Part shown: in pieces, positions 16,348 through 24,445 of the stretch
Position numbering within the stretch: the stretch's first letter is position 1
Layout: each line of letters begins with the position of its first letter
Origin: Flavobacterium sp. UBA7680
GTDB lineage: Bacteria > Bacteroidota > Bacteroidia > Flavobacteriales > Flavobacteriaceae
Assembly: GCF_002482975.1 (NCBI RefSeq)
Contig: NZ_DLHA01000059.1
Span: 5,144 to 69,143 of the forward strand
Direction: 5' to 3'
DNA: 64,000 bases
Position numbers and translations under genes: made by a program
The notes under the pieces: model-generated
Seen by the model: the letters and a program-made list of their open reading frames with translations, nothing else
What the model was told of the DNA's origin: nothing
The model's database searches: none

Positions 16348-16896
16348 TCAATTAATATCAATTTCTAAAACAGTCTGATCATTATTTCCATAGTTTCTTG
16401 CAGAACTGTATTTCCAATCTATCGGATTAGTAACAAAACCAGTTTCAAGAGGATTGTTATGAATATAGTTTAGCTTTTGCTCAAAAACTTTTAGAGACCA
16501 AATTTCTATAGGTTGATTATTTTGCTGCCAAAACTGCCTGAATTTTACATTACTATTTTTCTTTCTAGCTTTTTCAAACATCCATAATATCCATTCTTTT
16601 CTACTTTCTTGAGGATTTTCTTCGATTGTTTTAAGCAGTTTTTTAGAAGTAAATCCTTTAAAGTCTCTTATCAATCCCGAAGGATCTTCACTTCCTGATC
16701 TAAAAATTAAATGAATATGACTTGGCATTATACAATATCCATAAATTTCCATTGATTTATGTTTGCGACAATAATCTAGAGATTCAATGATTGCTCCAAA
16801 ATATTCTTCTCTTGTAAATACATCTATCCAATAAACTGTAGCGAAACTGATAAAATATGCTCCAGTTTTTTCTCCAAATTTATATTTTCTGCTCAT
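16348..16896 (-). CDS. REP-associated tyrosine transposase (RAYT, IS200-like Y1 fold)
   Basis: HUH-type single-strand nuclease of 182 residues that acts on REP hairpins. The metal-binding HxH is in YCIMPSHIHLIF (about residues 54-65), and the candidate catalytic Tyr is in LNYIHNNPLETGFV (about residues 141-154). The N-terminal YFISFATVYWIDVF strand is typical of the family. It is flanked on both sides by inverted REP pairs (16203-16342 and 16923-17024) that share GCTAGCGCGAGCG, as expected for RAYT/REP systems. RAYTs are usually single-copy, domesticated genes and not self-moving insertion sequences. Confidence 0.9.
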   Translation of the reverse strand: MSRKYKFGEKTGAYFISFATVYWIDVFTREEYFGAIIESLDYCRKHKSMEIYGYCIMPSHIHLIFRSGSEDPSGLIRDFKGFTSKKLLKTIEENPQESRKEWILWMFEKARKKNSNVKFRQFWQQNNQPIEIWSLKVFEQKLNYIHNNPLETGFVTNPIDWKYSSARNYGNNDQTVLEIDIN

Positions 16897-16922
16897 TTGT
16901 TTTTTATCTAATGCTGGAAATA

Positions 16923-17024
16923 CTTTGCGGGCACGAGCGGGACGCTCGCGCTAGCGTCTTAAATTAGTTTTCAAGAATCAAGAATCTCTCTGCTAGCGCG
17001 AGCGTCCCGCTCGTGCCCACAAAG
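16923..17024. repeat. REP pair (BIME-like) on the 5' side of the RAYT gene
   Basis: Two REPs in inverse orientation: GGGCACGAGCGGGACGCTCG at about 16929-16948 and CGAGCGTCCCGCTCGTGCCC at about 16999-17018. Each has a GAGCG/CGCTC stem with a three-base loop and an adjoining GCTAGC tag. They match the right-hand REP at 16311-16340 almost base for base. Confidence 0.88.
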
Positions 17025-17044
17025 TTTATCAATTACTAAAAGAG

Positions 17045-17071
17045 AAAACCTCGATTTTAAATCGAGGTTTT
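17045..17071 (-). terminator. Terminator downstream of the 77-residue gene
   Basis: AAAACCTCGATTT / AAATCGAGGTTTT perfect hairpin, read on the minus strand just after the stop codon at 17084. Confidence 0.75.
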
Positions 17072-17083
17072 GCTTTTTAAATC

Positions 17084-17317
17084 CTACTCCAAATCCAAAT
17101 AAGGATTTAAAGTTTCAGCTAATTCATTGAGCCAGTAAAAACTATCTCTTAGTTTGGTGATTTCGTTTTGAAGTTCTTCGTGTTCGCTCATAACGCCTAA
17201 TGCAAGTGTAAAATTTACTTGCCTTAGTGTTTTAGCCATTTCTTCAGGTTCAATTCTGTCGTTGAAAAAATTCAAAAGCCTGATTTGAGTTTCTTTTGAA
17301 ATTGTGTTTACATTCAT
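17084..17317 (-). CDS. Small hypothetical helical protein
   Basis: Protein of 77 residues from the ATG at 17317 (MNVNTISKETQIRLLNFFND). A GTG further upstream would add ten residues but begins inside the GC-rich island, so the ATG is preferred. It is rich in Leu and Glu and probably all helical (PEEMAKTLRQVNFTLALGVM, then a heptad-like LQNEITKLRDSFYWLNELAE). I do not recognise a named family, though the sequence looks like a regular conserved small protein. The bases TCCTAAACACAAAG precede this ATG and are repeated before the mini-ORF upstream. Role unknown. Confidence 0.7.
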   Translation of the reverse strand: MNVNTISKETQIRLLNFFNDRIEPEEMAKTLRQVNFTLALGVMSEHEELQNEITKLRDSFYWLNELAETLNPYLDLE

Positions 17318-17322
17318 AATCT

Positions 17323-17435
17323 TTGTGTTTAGGAAAAGAACCCGCACAGCTAAGGTGTCCTACGCCACAAAGTGCGTTGCAGTTGTTTCCAATACCGCCA
17401 CCATACCGCACGGGCAAAAGCTTTTTTGATATCAT
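17323..17435 (-). other. GC-rich island: candidate mini-ORF or structured leader
   Basis: This ~90-nt stretch (core 17341-17425) is clearly GC-rich inside very AT-rich DNA. On the minus strand an ATG at 17435 opens MISKKLLPVRYGGGIGNNCN and continues with LCGVGHLSCAGSFPKHKDYEC, so four to five Cys and many Gly fall in a short peptide. The frame then runs into the next gene and ends at 17250. The ATG is preceded by TCCTAAACACAAAG, the same 14 bases that precede the ATG of the downstream 77-residue gene. Internal hairpins are also possible (ACGCCAC/GTGCGT). It is either a small Cys/Gly peptide, possibly a modified-peptide precursor, or a structured RNA leader. I cannot decide. Confidence 0.45.
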
Positions 17436-17594
17436 GTTTCTTTGTGTTTAGGATTGTAAAGATATCAAAAAAATATTTTAAAAGTAAGAAAAATATTATA
17501 TGTTAATTGTTTAAAAAAGGACTAGAAAGAAACTAAATCATATCTGCATGGTAAATATAAAACGTTATTTTTACAAAAGTGAATATTCAAATAA

Positions 17595-17837
17595 ATGAAA
17601 TATATACAAGACGAAAATATTTTAAAGATAATTGCTGGAATCATCTTTTGTGGTTTTTTAATTTGGTGGATTAGATCAGGAGATATAAAAGAATCTAAAA
17701 AACTAGAAGAAGAAGGTTTAGAAATGAATTCAATTACTAAAATGCGAAGTTGGAGAGTTTATATTATTGCAGGATTTGGATTAATTGTTTTTTTATTTGA
17801 AGTTTTGAAACGACTTTATCTATTTATATTTCACTAA
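17595..17837 (+). CDS. Small membrane protein with two transmembrane helices
   Basis: Hypothetical protein of 80 residues. Helix 1 spans about residues 10-26 (IIAGIIFCGFLIWWI), then a charged loop (KESKKLEEEGLEMN), then helix 2 at about residues 52-75 (VYIIAGFGLIVFLFEVL). No known motif. It stands alone on the plus strand, 15 nt before the Flavo-1-like element. Confidence 0.6.
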   Translation: MKYIQDENILKIIAGIIFCGFLIWWIRSGDIKESKKLEEEGLEMNSITKMRSWRVYIIAGFGLIVFLFEVLKRLYLFIFH

Positions 17838-17852
17838 AATCTTCTTATGAAA

Positions 17853-17940
17853 ACGAGTGTCCTAGCCCTGATGGAAGCGGCATCCTTTTGCGCCGGGGTT
17901 CGGCGTAAAAGATATAGCGGACAGCAGGAAATTGCTCCTT
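17853..17940 (+). ncRNA. Flavo-1-like structured RNA element, copy 1
   Basis: Compact GC-rich element starting GAGTGTCCTAGCCCTGATGG, with a strong hairpin CCTTTTGCGCC / GGCGTAAAAG, then AGCGGACAGCAGGAAA and a closing GCTCCT. It shares the opening GTCCTAGCCC and the AGCG...GCTC end with the elements at 25825-25916 and 49575-49680. The name Flavo-1 (a motif known mainly from Flavobacteria) is given from memory of its layout and not from a covariance search. It lies downstream of a small membrane gene and is not near a conserved neighbour, which fits that motif. Confidence 0.65.
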
Positions 17941-17944
17941 ATTA

Positions 17945-18028
17945 AAATTCCAATTTTTAAATTCCAAATTCCAAAAAATAGGATTTACGTTTCCATAAGC
18001 CTTCGACTACGCTCAGGATGACAATTAG
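17945..18028. repeat. Composite dispersed repeat (ATTCCAA words plus TTCGACTACGCTCAG)
   Basis: AATTTTTAAATTCCAAATTC is followed by CCTTCGACTACGCTCAGGAT. The same two-part order recurs at 60213-60274. The second half recurs at 55901-55925 and the first half near 56963-56990. No coding role. It fills the 3' flank of the MscS gene. Confidence 0.6.
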
Positions 18029-18091
18029 GTTTGAAGAGAAAAACCCTTGTGCCTTTGTAACTCTGAACCTTTGTCCCTCATAAAAAGAAAC

Positions 18092-18901
18092 CTATTTCAA
18101 AACAAATCCATTTTCTTTCAAAACATTCAAAACTTCTGCAATGATTTTTGAACGACATTCGGCGCTTTTTCTGCTGGTTCCTGTTTTTACCCAATAACGA
18201 ATGTTTAGCTGAATAATCGTTCCAGAAATATCAGTTATTACGGCTGCGTCTTCATGATCTTTTTCGGTTACTTCTTCGTTTCGTTTTAGGACTTCTTTTA
18301 CGAGTTCGATGGCTTTTCCATAATCAGAACCATATTCGAGACCAACGGTAAAAGTCTGCAAAAGGTAACCTTCGCTGTTGTAGTTAATAAGCGTATTTTT
18401 AATTAAAAGTGCGTTGGGAATATAAATGATTTTCGAATCGCTTTTTACTTCGGTATCGCGGAGGTTGAGGTTGATGACTTCGCCTTTTACGCCGTTGCTT
18501 TCGATAATGTCGCCAATAGAAAACGGACGTTTGAAAGCGAGCAGAATTCCGGCAAGGAAATTTTCGCCAATATCTTTAAGGGCAAAACCAATTACAAAAG
18601 CCGAGATTCCGGCTCCGGCAAGCATACTTTGGGCGATCCCGTCAAGACCAATAATTTTGAACATGAACAAAACTCCAATAATAATCAAAACCGATTTAAT
18701 CAAACGGGCAATAAAAGTCGCGAGAAGTCGGTCGTGCATTCTGGCTTTGAGTCGGTTTCCTGTAAAAATACCAATTCGGGTTGCAATAAACCACGAAACG
18801 AGAATGACAACAATGGCGAGAATAAATTTTGGTGTAAGATCGACAATGCTGTAATAATAGTTTTCTAAATGTTTGAAGACGTCCTGAACGAAATTTTCCA
18901 T
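18092..18901 (-). CDS. Mechanosensitive ion channel, MscS family
   Basis: Inner-membrane small-conductance mechanosensitive channel that opens on membrane tension to release solutes after osmotic downshock. It is 269 residues, near the E. coli MscS length. Three hydrophobic helices precede residue ~115. The pore-lining helix is AQSMLAGAGISAFVIGFALKD, with the Gly/Ala pattern of TM3, followed by the MscS beta-domain words FKRPFSIGDIIE and VKGEVINLNLRDTEV. A C-terminal alpha/beta vestibule follows. It is monocistronic on the minus strand. Confidence 0.93.
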   Translation of the reverse strand: MENFVQDVFKHLENYYYSIVDLTPKFILAIVVILVSWFIATRIGIFTGNRLKARMHDRLLATFIARLIKSVLIIIGVLFMFKIIGLDGIAQSMLAGAGISAFVIGFALKDIGENFLAGILLAFKRPFSIGDIIESNGVKGEVINLNLRDTEVKSDSKIIYIPNALLIKNTLINYNSEGYLLQTFTVGLEYGSDYGKAIELVKEVLKRNEEVTEKDHEDAAVITDISGTIIQLNIRYWVKTGTSRKSAECRSKIIAEVLNVLKENGFVLK

Positions 18902-19044
18902 AATTGTAAGGCGTAAAAAGTAAAATCTTAAAATTACCTATTTCCCAATTTTGGTGCTTTACAGAATTTGGCTTTAATTTTATAAAATGTTGACGGGCTG
19001 TTAAGATAAATCGGCATTTTATACATTTTAAGCAGCTATATTTT

Positions 19045-19052
19045 TATATTTG
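19045..19052 (+). promoter_or_regulatory. Putative -7 element for the 2-hydroxyacid dehydrogenase gene
   Basis: TATATTTG matches TAnnTTTG and ends 47 nt before the ATG at 19100. No clear -33 TTG at the expected spacing. Confidence 0.4.
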
Positions 19053-19099
19053 TTGTCTCAGTTTTTGAGCAATTATTTTTTAAGAAAAGCACCATTTAC

Positions 19100-22006
19100 A
19101 TGTTGACCCAATCTCATTTAGAGCAATTAGCCGGCGAACTCGAAGGCACACTTTTATACGATGATCTTCATAAAACACTTTATTCGACAGACGCATCAGT
19201 GTATCGGATTCGGCCAAATGCGGTGGCTTTGCCTAAATCGACAGCAGATATCAGCAGGTTAATTCGCTTTGCAGCGCAGCATAATATTTCGATTACGCCA
19301 AGAACGGCCGGAACTTCACTTGCCGGACAAGCAGTTGGAGACGGACTTGTGGTTGATGTTTCGAAACATTTTACCAAAATATTAGGTTATGATGCCGAGA
19401 AAAAAACGGTTACGGTTCAGCCCGGCGTTATTCGCGATGAACTGAATTTATATTTAAAACCGCACGGCGTTTTCTTTGCGCCCATTACATCAACTTCAAA
19501 CCGAGCGATGATTGGCGGAATGGTGGGAAATAATTCATCTGGAACAACTTCGATTCGTTATGGTGTTACGCGTGATAAAATTGCTGAGGTAAAAGCGATT
19601 TTAAGCGATGGAACAGAAGTGGCTTTTGGCGAATTGACTTCGGCGGAATTTATTGAGAAAACCAAAGGCGATTCTTTAGAAAATAAAATCTACAAAAGCG
19701 TTTACGACGAGCTTTCAGTAAAAGAAAATCAGGAAGAAATTATAAAAGAGTTTCCGAAACCGGAAATTCATAGACGAAATACAGGTTACGCCGTTGATAT
19801 TTTGTTAAGATCAGAATTATTTGGTGGAACAGAACCAACAATAAACCTAGGAAAATTACTTTGCGGAAGTGAAGGAACGCTGGCTTTTACAACCGAAATT
19901 ACTTTAAAAGTTGACGATTTACCGCCAGCGCACAGTATTATGGTTGTCGGGCATTATCATACGATTCAGGAATCTTTGGAATCTGTTGTCGTGGCGATGA
20001 AACATCATTTGTATACTTGCGAAATGATCGACGACACGATTTTGGATTGTACCAAAACGAATCGTGAACACATTAAAAACCGATTCTTTTTGGTTGGAGA
20101 ACCAAAAGCAATTATGCTTTTTGAAGTAGCGTCTCACACTTTAGAAGATGCAGAAAATCAAGCCAACGCTTTAATTGCCGATTTAGAAAAAAATAACTTT
20201 GGTTACGCGCTCGTAAAAATTTACGGAGCTGATATTGATAAAGCCAACGAATTGAGAAAAGCTGGACTTGGACTTTTAGGAAGTATTGTAGGCGACAACA
20301 AAGCAGCCGATTCGATTGAAGATACAGCGGTTGAATTAAGTGATTTGCCAGCATATATTGCGGAATTTTCGGCAATGATGTTGCGTCACGGACAGGAAGC
20401 GATTTATTATGCGCATGCGGGTGCGGGAGAACTGCATTTGCGTCCGGTTTTGAATTTGAAGAAAACATCTGACTTAAAATTATTCAGAACTATTGCGACC
20501 GAAGTAGCGCATTTGGTGAAAAAATACAGAGGTTCCTTAAGCGGTGAACACGGAGACGGAATTGTGCGCGGCGAGTTTATTCCGTTTATGATTGGCGAAA
20601 AAAATTACGAATTGCTGAAAAGAATCAAATTAGCGTTTGACCCGAATTCGGTTTTAAATATCGGAAAGATTGTCAATGCCTTGAAAATGGATGAAAACCA
20701 TCGTGTCATTTCAGGAAGGGTAGAACCGGATATTAAAACGTTTCAGGATTTTTCAGATAGTTTAGGAATTTTACGTGCAGCCGAAAAATGTAACGGTTCT
20801 GGCGATTGTAGAAAAATGCCATCGGCGGGAGGAGCAATGTGTCCGAGTTATCGTGCAACGCGAAATGAGAAAGAAACGACTCGTGCGAGAGCAAACGCTT
20901 TAAGAGAATATTTGACGTATTCTGAGAAAGAAAACAAATTTGACCAGAAAGAATTATACGAAGTTTTTGAATTGTGTGTAAGCTGTAAAGCCTGCGCCAG
21001 CGAATGTCCGAGTAATGTTGACGTTGCAACTCTTAAAGCTGAATTTTTATACCAATATCAAAAAGCAAATGGATTTTCGACCAGAAGTAAAATTTTTGCC
21101 AACAACGCAAAATTGAACAAAATGGGAAGTTTGTTTCCGTCGATTACGAATTTTATTTCGAATCAGTCGCTTGTCAAAAAATCAATGGGAATTGCGCCCG
21201 AAAGACAAGTTCCGCTTTTGGCGAAAAAGACTTTTAGAAAATGGTATGAAAATAATAAACCTAAAAGCACAGATTTTCCAAACGGACAATTGTACCTATT
21301 TGTAGATGAATTTACTAATTATTACGACGTAAATATCGGAATCGATGCTTTTGAATTATTGACGAAATTAGGTTATGAAGTTTTAATCGTAAATCACGAA
21401 GAAAGCGGAAGAACTTATCTTTCAAAAGGATTTCTGGAAGAAGCGAAAAAGATAACGGATATTAATGTCAATATATTCAAAGATTTGATTTCGAGTAACA
21501 CACCGTTAATTGGAATTGAACCTTCGGCAATTTTGACTTTTAGAGATGAATATTTACGATTGGCCTCGGATAAAGAAAGCGCAGAACGTTTGTCTCAAAA
21601 TGCTTTTACAATTGAAGAATTTTTCAAAAAAGAAATTATCGACGGAAAAATAACGCCGGATTCTTTCTCTGAAGAAACAAAAGAAATTAAAATTCACGGA
21701 CATTGTCACCAAAAGTCCTTGAGTTCTGTAGAAGCTACTTTTGCGATGCTGAATCTTCCTAAAAATAATACAGTTACGATTTACAATTCGGGCTGCTGCG
21801 GAATGGCGGGTTCTTTTGGTTATGAAAAAGAACATTATAAAGTGAGCATGCAAATGGGCGAGGACACGCTTTTTCCAAAAGTGCGCAACACCGCCGAAAA
21901 CGTAAAAATCGCCGCTGCAGGAACGAGCTGCCGCCATCAAATTTATGATGGAACAAAACGTGAGGCACAGCATCCTGTTAGTATTTTAAGGAATTGTTTG
22001 TGTTGA
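19100..22006 (+). CDS. Fused FAD / Fe-S 2-hydroxyacid dehydrogenase (YdiJ type)
   Basis: Large flavoprotein of 968 residues joining a GlcD-like FAD oxidase and a GlcF-like Fe-S subunit in one chain. The FAD-binding PCMH motif (PRTAGTSLAGQAVGDGLVVD, then GGMVGNNSSGTTSIRYGVTRD) is at about residues 72-155, and the FAD-oxidase C domain contains SLSGEHGDGIVRGEF. Two 4Fe-4S clusters follow: CNGSGDCRKMP with MCPSYRAT, and CVSCKACASECPSNVD. A CCG-type domain (GHCHQKSL, GCCGMAGSFGYEKEHY) closes the chain. The E. coli homologue YdiJ oxidises D-2-hydroxyglutarate. D-lactate is the other likely substrate. No signal peptide. Confidence 0.88.
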   Translation: MLTQSHLEQLAGELEGTLLYDDLHKTLYSTDASVYRIRPNAVALPKSTADISRLIRFAAQHNISITPRTAGTSLAGQAVGDGLVVDVSKHFTKILGYDAEKKTVTVQPGVIRDELNLYLKPHGVFFAPITSTSNRAMIGGMVGNNSSGTTSIRYGVTRDKIAEVKAILSDGTEVAFGELTSAEFIEKTKGDSLENKIYKSVYDELSVKENQEEIIKEFPKPEIHRRNTGYAVDILLRSELFGGTEPTINLGKLLCGSEGTLAFTTEITLKVDDLPPAHSIMVVGHYHTIQESLESVVVAMKHHLYTCEMIDDTILDCTKTNREHIKNRFFLVGEPKAIMLFEVASHTLEDAENQANALIADLEKNNFGYALVKIYGADIDKANELRKAGLGLLGSIVGDNKAADSIEDTAVELSDLPAYIAEFSAMMLRHGQEAIYYAHAGAGELHLRPVLNLKKTSDLKLFRTIATEVAHLVKKYRGSLSGEHGDGIVRGEFIPFMIGEKNYELLKRIKLAFDPNSVLNIGKIVNALKMDENHRVISGRVEPDIKTFQDFSDSLGILRAAEKCNGSGDCRKMPSAGGAMCPSYRATRNEKETTRARANALREYLTYSEKENKFDQKELYEVFELCVSCKACASECPSNVDVATLKAEFLYQYQKANGFSTRSKIFANNAKLNKMGSLFPSITNFISNQSLVKKSMGIAPERQVPLLAKKTFRKWYENNKPKSTDFPNGQLYLFVDEFTNYYDVNIGIDAFELLTKLGYEVLIVNHEESGRTYLSKGFLEEAKKITDINVNIFKDLISSNTPLIGIEPSAILTFRDEYLRLASDKESAERLSQNAFTIEEFFKKEIIDGKITPDSFSEETKEIKIHGHCHQKSLSSVEATFAMLNLPKNNTVTIYNSGCCGMAGSFGYEKEHYKVSMQMGEDTLFPKVRNTAENVKIAAAGTSCRHQIYDGTKREAQHPVSILRNCLC

Positions 22007-22015
22007 GAAATAGCA

Positions 22016-22190
22016 CGCGGATGACACGGATTCACTTCGTGAAAACGCGGATTAACACGGATTTTTTGTTTTATTTTAAGTTTTGCCACAGATTAAACGG
22101 ATTTAAAAGATTTTTTCACGCAGATTTGGCAGATTGTGCAGATTTAATTTAAGATTTCTAATCTGTGAAAATCCTTTAATCTGTGGCAGA
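22016..22190. repeat. Dispersed palindromic repeats (CACGGATT and GCCACAGATTAAA types)
   Basis: First part (22016-22063) has ACGGATTCACTTCGTGAAAA, as in the repeat at 2175-2312. Second part (22083-22190) opens GCCACAGATTAAACGGATTT and closes TAATCTGTGGC in inverse, as at 10501-10560 and 32132-32196. The rest of 22191-22342 holds a CTTTGTGGCAAAAA tail and the start region of the permease gene. Confidence 0.75.
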
Positions 22191-22342
22191 AAAAAACTTT
22201 GTGACTTGGCGTCTTTGTGGCAAAAAAAAACTTCAGTAAAAACAAAATCGTTTTATATATTTGAAATAAGGATAATTTTTGCATTATTTGCAAAATAAAA
22301 CCATAACAACTGAATTAAATTAATTTATAATACAAAACATAT

Positions 22343-24274
22343 ATGGCATTTTCAAGTTTATTCCGAAAGAAAACAGTACAGGATATTCTGAAGCAAGTTG
22401 CTCAGAACGAATCAGATGGTCATAATGCGCTTGGAAAACATTTGACTACCAAAGATTTAACTGCTTTTGGAATAGCGGCTATTGTTGGAGCGGGAATTTT
22501 TAGCACAATCGGAAAAGCCAGTGCAGACGGCGGACCAGCTGTTATTTTCTTGTTTCTGTTTACAGCTTTGGCATGTAGTTTTGCAGCTTTTGCTTATGCC
22601 GAATTTGCTTCGATGGTTCCGGTTTCAGGAAGTGCTTACACGTATTCGTATGTTGCTTTTGGAGAAATTATTGCATGGATTATTGGCTGGGCTTTGATTA
22701 TGGAATATGCCGTAGGAAATATAACGGTCGCCATATCGTGGAGTGATTATTTTACGGGACTGCTCCAGAGCGGCGGAATTCATTTACCGCAGTGGATTCA
22801 AATGGATTATTTAACCGCTTCAAACGGTTTTAAAGACGCCGAAGCTTTAATGCGCGGTGGAAAATCATTCGAAAATTTAAGTGTCGCTTTACAGCAAGCA
22901 CACACAGCGTGGATAACTGCGCCAACAATAGGATCTTTTCATTTTGTTACTGATATACCTGCATTATTCATTATTATTTTGATTACAGCTTTGGTTTACA
23001 GAGGAATGAAAGAATCTCGTAACGCCAGTAACTTAATGGTTGTGGTAAAACTTTGCGTAGTACTTTTAGTAATTGCCGTTGGTGTATTTTATGTAGATAC
23101 AGCAAACTGGGATCCGTTTGCTCCAAATGGAGTTGGAGGGGTTTTAAAAGGAGTTTCTGCCGTTTTCTTTGCTTATATTGGTTTTGATGCTATTTCAACA
23201 ACTGCCGAAGAATGTAAAAATCCACAGCGCGATTTACCACGCGGAATGATGTGGGCGATTATCATTTGTACAATTTTATATATTGCCATTGCCTTGGTTT
23301 TAACCGGAATGGTAAAATATCACGAATTAAATGTTGGAGATCCTCTTGCATTTGTTTTCGATAAATTAGACTTAAAATGGATGTCAGGAATTATTGCCGT
23401 AAGTGCAGTAGTGGCGATGGCGAGCGTTTTATTAGTTTTCCAAATGGGACAGCCTCGTATCTGGATGAGTATGAGTCGTGACGGTTTATTACCAAAGAAA
23501 TTTTCTACCGTTCACCCAAGATTCAAAACTCCATCATTTGCTACAATTGTAACAGGTTTTGTAGTAGCGATTCCGGCTTTGTTTTTGAATTTGACAATGG
23601 TAACCGATTTATGTAGTATCGGAACTTTATTTGCCTTTGTATTAGTTTGTGCGGGAGTTTTAGTATTGCAAAATAAACCAGATATTCCAAGGGGAAAATT
23701 CAAAACACCTTACGTAAATTCAAAATATATTTTACCGGTTTTAATGATCGCAGGATTGTATTATGCTTTTGCTTTCAACAATAAAGCTACAATGGCTTTT
23801 ATCAATAATGAGACACAAATAAACGATGCAACAACAATCGTAACTTCTTTAGATAAAACAGAATCTGAAAAAGTATTCAATTATTTAAAAAGCATCGAAG
23901 TAAACAATAAAACTGCTGAAACTTCAGATTTAGATCATTTATTAGGACAATATCAAGATAATGAAACTAAGTATGCTGAGGTTGTAAAAGGTTTGCCAAT
24001 TGATGATTCTGCTAAATATGAATCAGGATTTAGCTTATTCAAACACAAAATCCCAATGTGGATTTTCTTATTCGTTTTAGTTGGATTAGCCGTTTGGGCA
24101 TTCAGAAGAAACTTGTCTTTAATTCCACTTTTAGGATTAATTTGCTGTCTTTACATGATGGCCGAATTAAGCGTTTGGAATTGGATTTACTTTACAATTT
24201 GGTTGTTAATTGGGTTGTTTATTTACTTTACTTACAGTAGAAAAAATAGTAAACTAAATTTAGCTAAGTTATAA
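22343..24274 (+). CDS. APC superfamily amino acid permease with a large insert
   Basis: Inner-membrane amino acid transporter of 643 residues. After a basic N-terminus, helix 1 shows the APC substrate-backbone motif FGIAAIVGAGIF (about residues 42-53), and the helix 8 region contains FFAYIGFDAISTTAEECKNPQRDLPRG, the consensus of the cationic amino acid transporter branch. About 12 helices are predicted. A soluble stretch of about 85 residues rich in Glu, Asn, Thr and Asp (about residues 488-572) lies between a late helix and the last two helices, which makes the protein longer than typical APC permeases. A TATATTTG box is at 22256-22263. Substrate unknown. Confidence 0.9.
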   Translation: MAFSSLFRKKTVQDILKQVAQNESDGHNALGKHLTTKDLTAFGIAAIVGAGIFSTIGKASADGGPAVIFLFLFTALACSFAAFAYAEFASMVPVSGSAYTYSYVAFGEIIAWIIGWALIMEYAVGNITVAISWSDYFTGLLQSGGIHLPQWIQMDYLTASNGFKDAEALMRGGKSFENLSVALQQAHTAWITAPTIGSFHFVTDIPALFIIILITALVYRGMKESRNASNLMVVVKLCVVLLVIAVGVFYVDTANWDPFAPNGVGGVLKGVSAVFFAYIGFDAISTTAEECKNPQRDLPRGMMWAIIICTILYIAIALVLTGMVKYHELNVGDPLAFVFDKLDLKWMSGIIAVSAVVAMASVLLVFQMGQPRIWMSMSRDGLLPKKFSTVHPRFKTPSFATIVTGFVVAIPALFLNLTMVTDLCSIGTLFAFVLVCAGVLVLQNKPDIPRGKFKTPYVNSKYILPVLMIAGLYYAFAFNNKATMAFINNETQINDATTIVTSLDKTESEKVFNYLKSIEVNNKTAETSDLDHLLGQYQDNETKYAEVVKGLPIDDSAKYESGFSLFKHKIPMWIFLFVLVGLAVWAFRRNLSLIPLLGLICCLYMMAELSVWNWIYFTIWLLIGLFIYFTYSRKNSKLNLAKL

Positions 24275-24297
24275 GTTAAGAGATATAAATTATAAAT

Positions 24298-24326
24298 AAA
24301 AAGCCGTTCTTAAGAACGGCTTTTTA
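24298..24326 (+). terminator. Terminator of the APC permease gene
   Basis: AAAAAGCCGTTCTTAAGAAC, closing GGCTTTTT: a perfect stem with T-run 24 nt after the stop codon at 24274. Confidence 0.85.
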
Positions 24327-24335
24327 TATGGTTTT

Positions 24336-24433
24336 GTCATTTCGACGAAGGAGAAATCTCCGCAAGTAACTCCGTAATGAGAATCCAATCTTTGTAGAGC
24401 TTCTCGCGGAGATTTCTCCTTCGTCGAAATGAC
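24336..24433. repeat. Long inverted repeat with 28-bp perfect arms
   Basis: Arms are 24336-24363 and 24406-24433 (GTCATTTCGACGAAGGAGAA and its inverse), enclosing 42 nt. A degraded relative (TTGTCATT...AAATGACAA) occurs at 41517-41550. It lies between two convergent genes and would form a strong cruciform or transcript hairpin. Confidence 0.85.
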
Positions 24434-24445
24434 AAACAAGAGTTG

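Noticed and set aside
17250..17340. 3' half of the mini-ORF frame after the GC-rich part
   Set aside because: The frame only continues because no stop occurs; its sequence overlaps the next gene in another phase and has its composition, so only the first ~45 codons are of interest.
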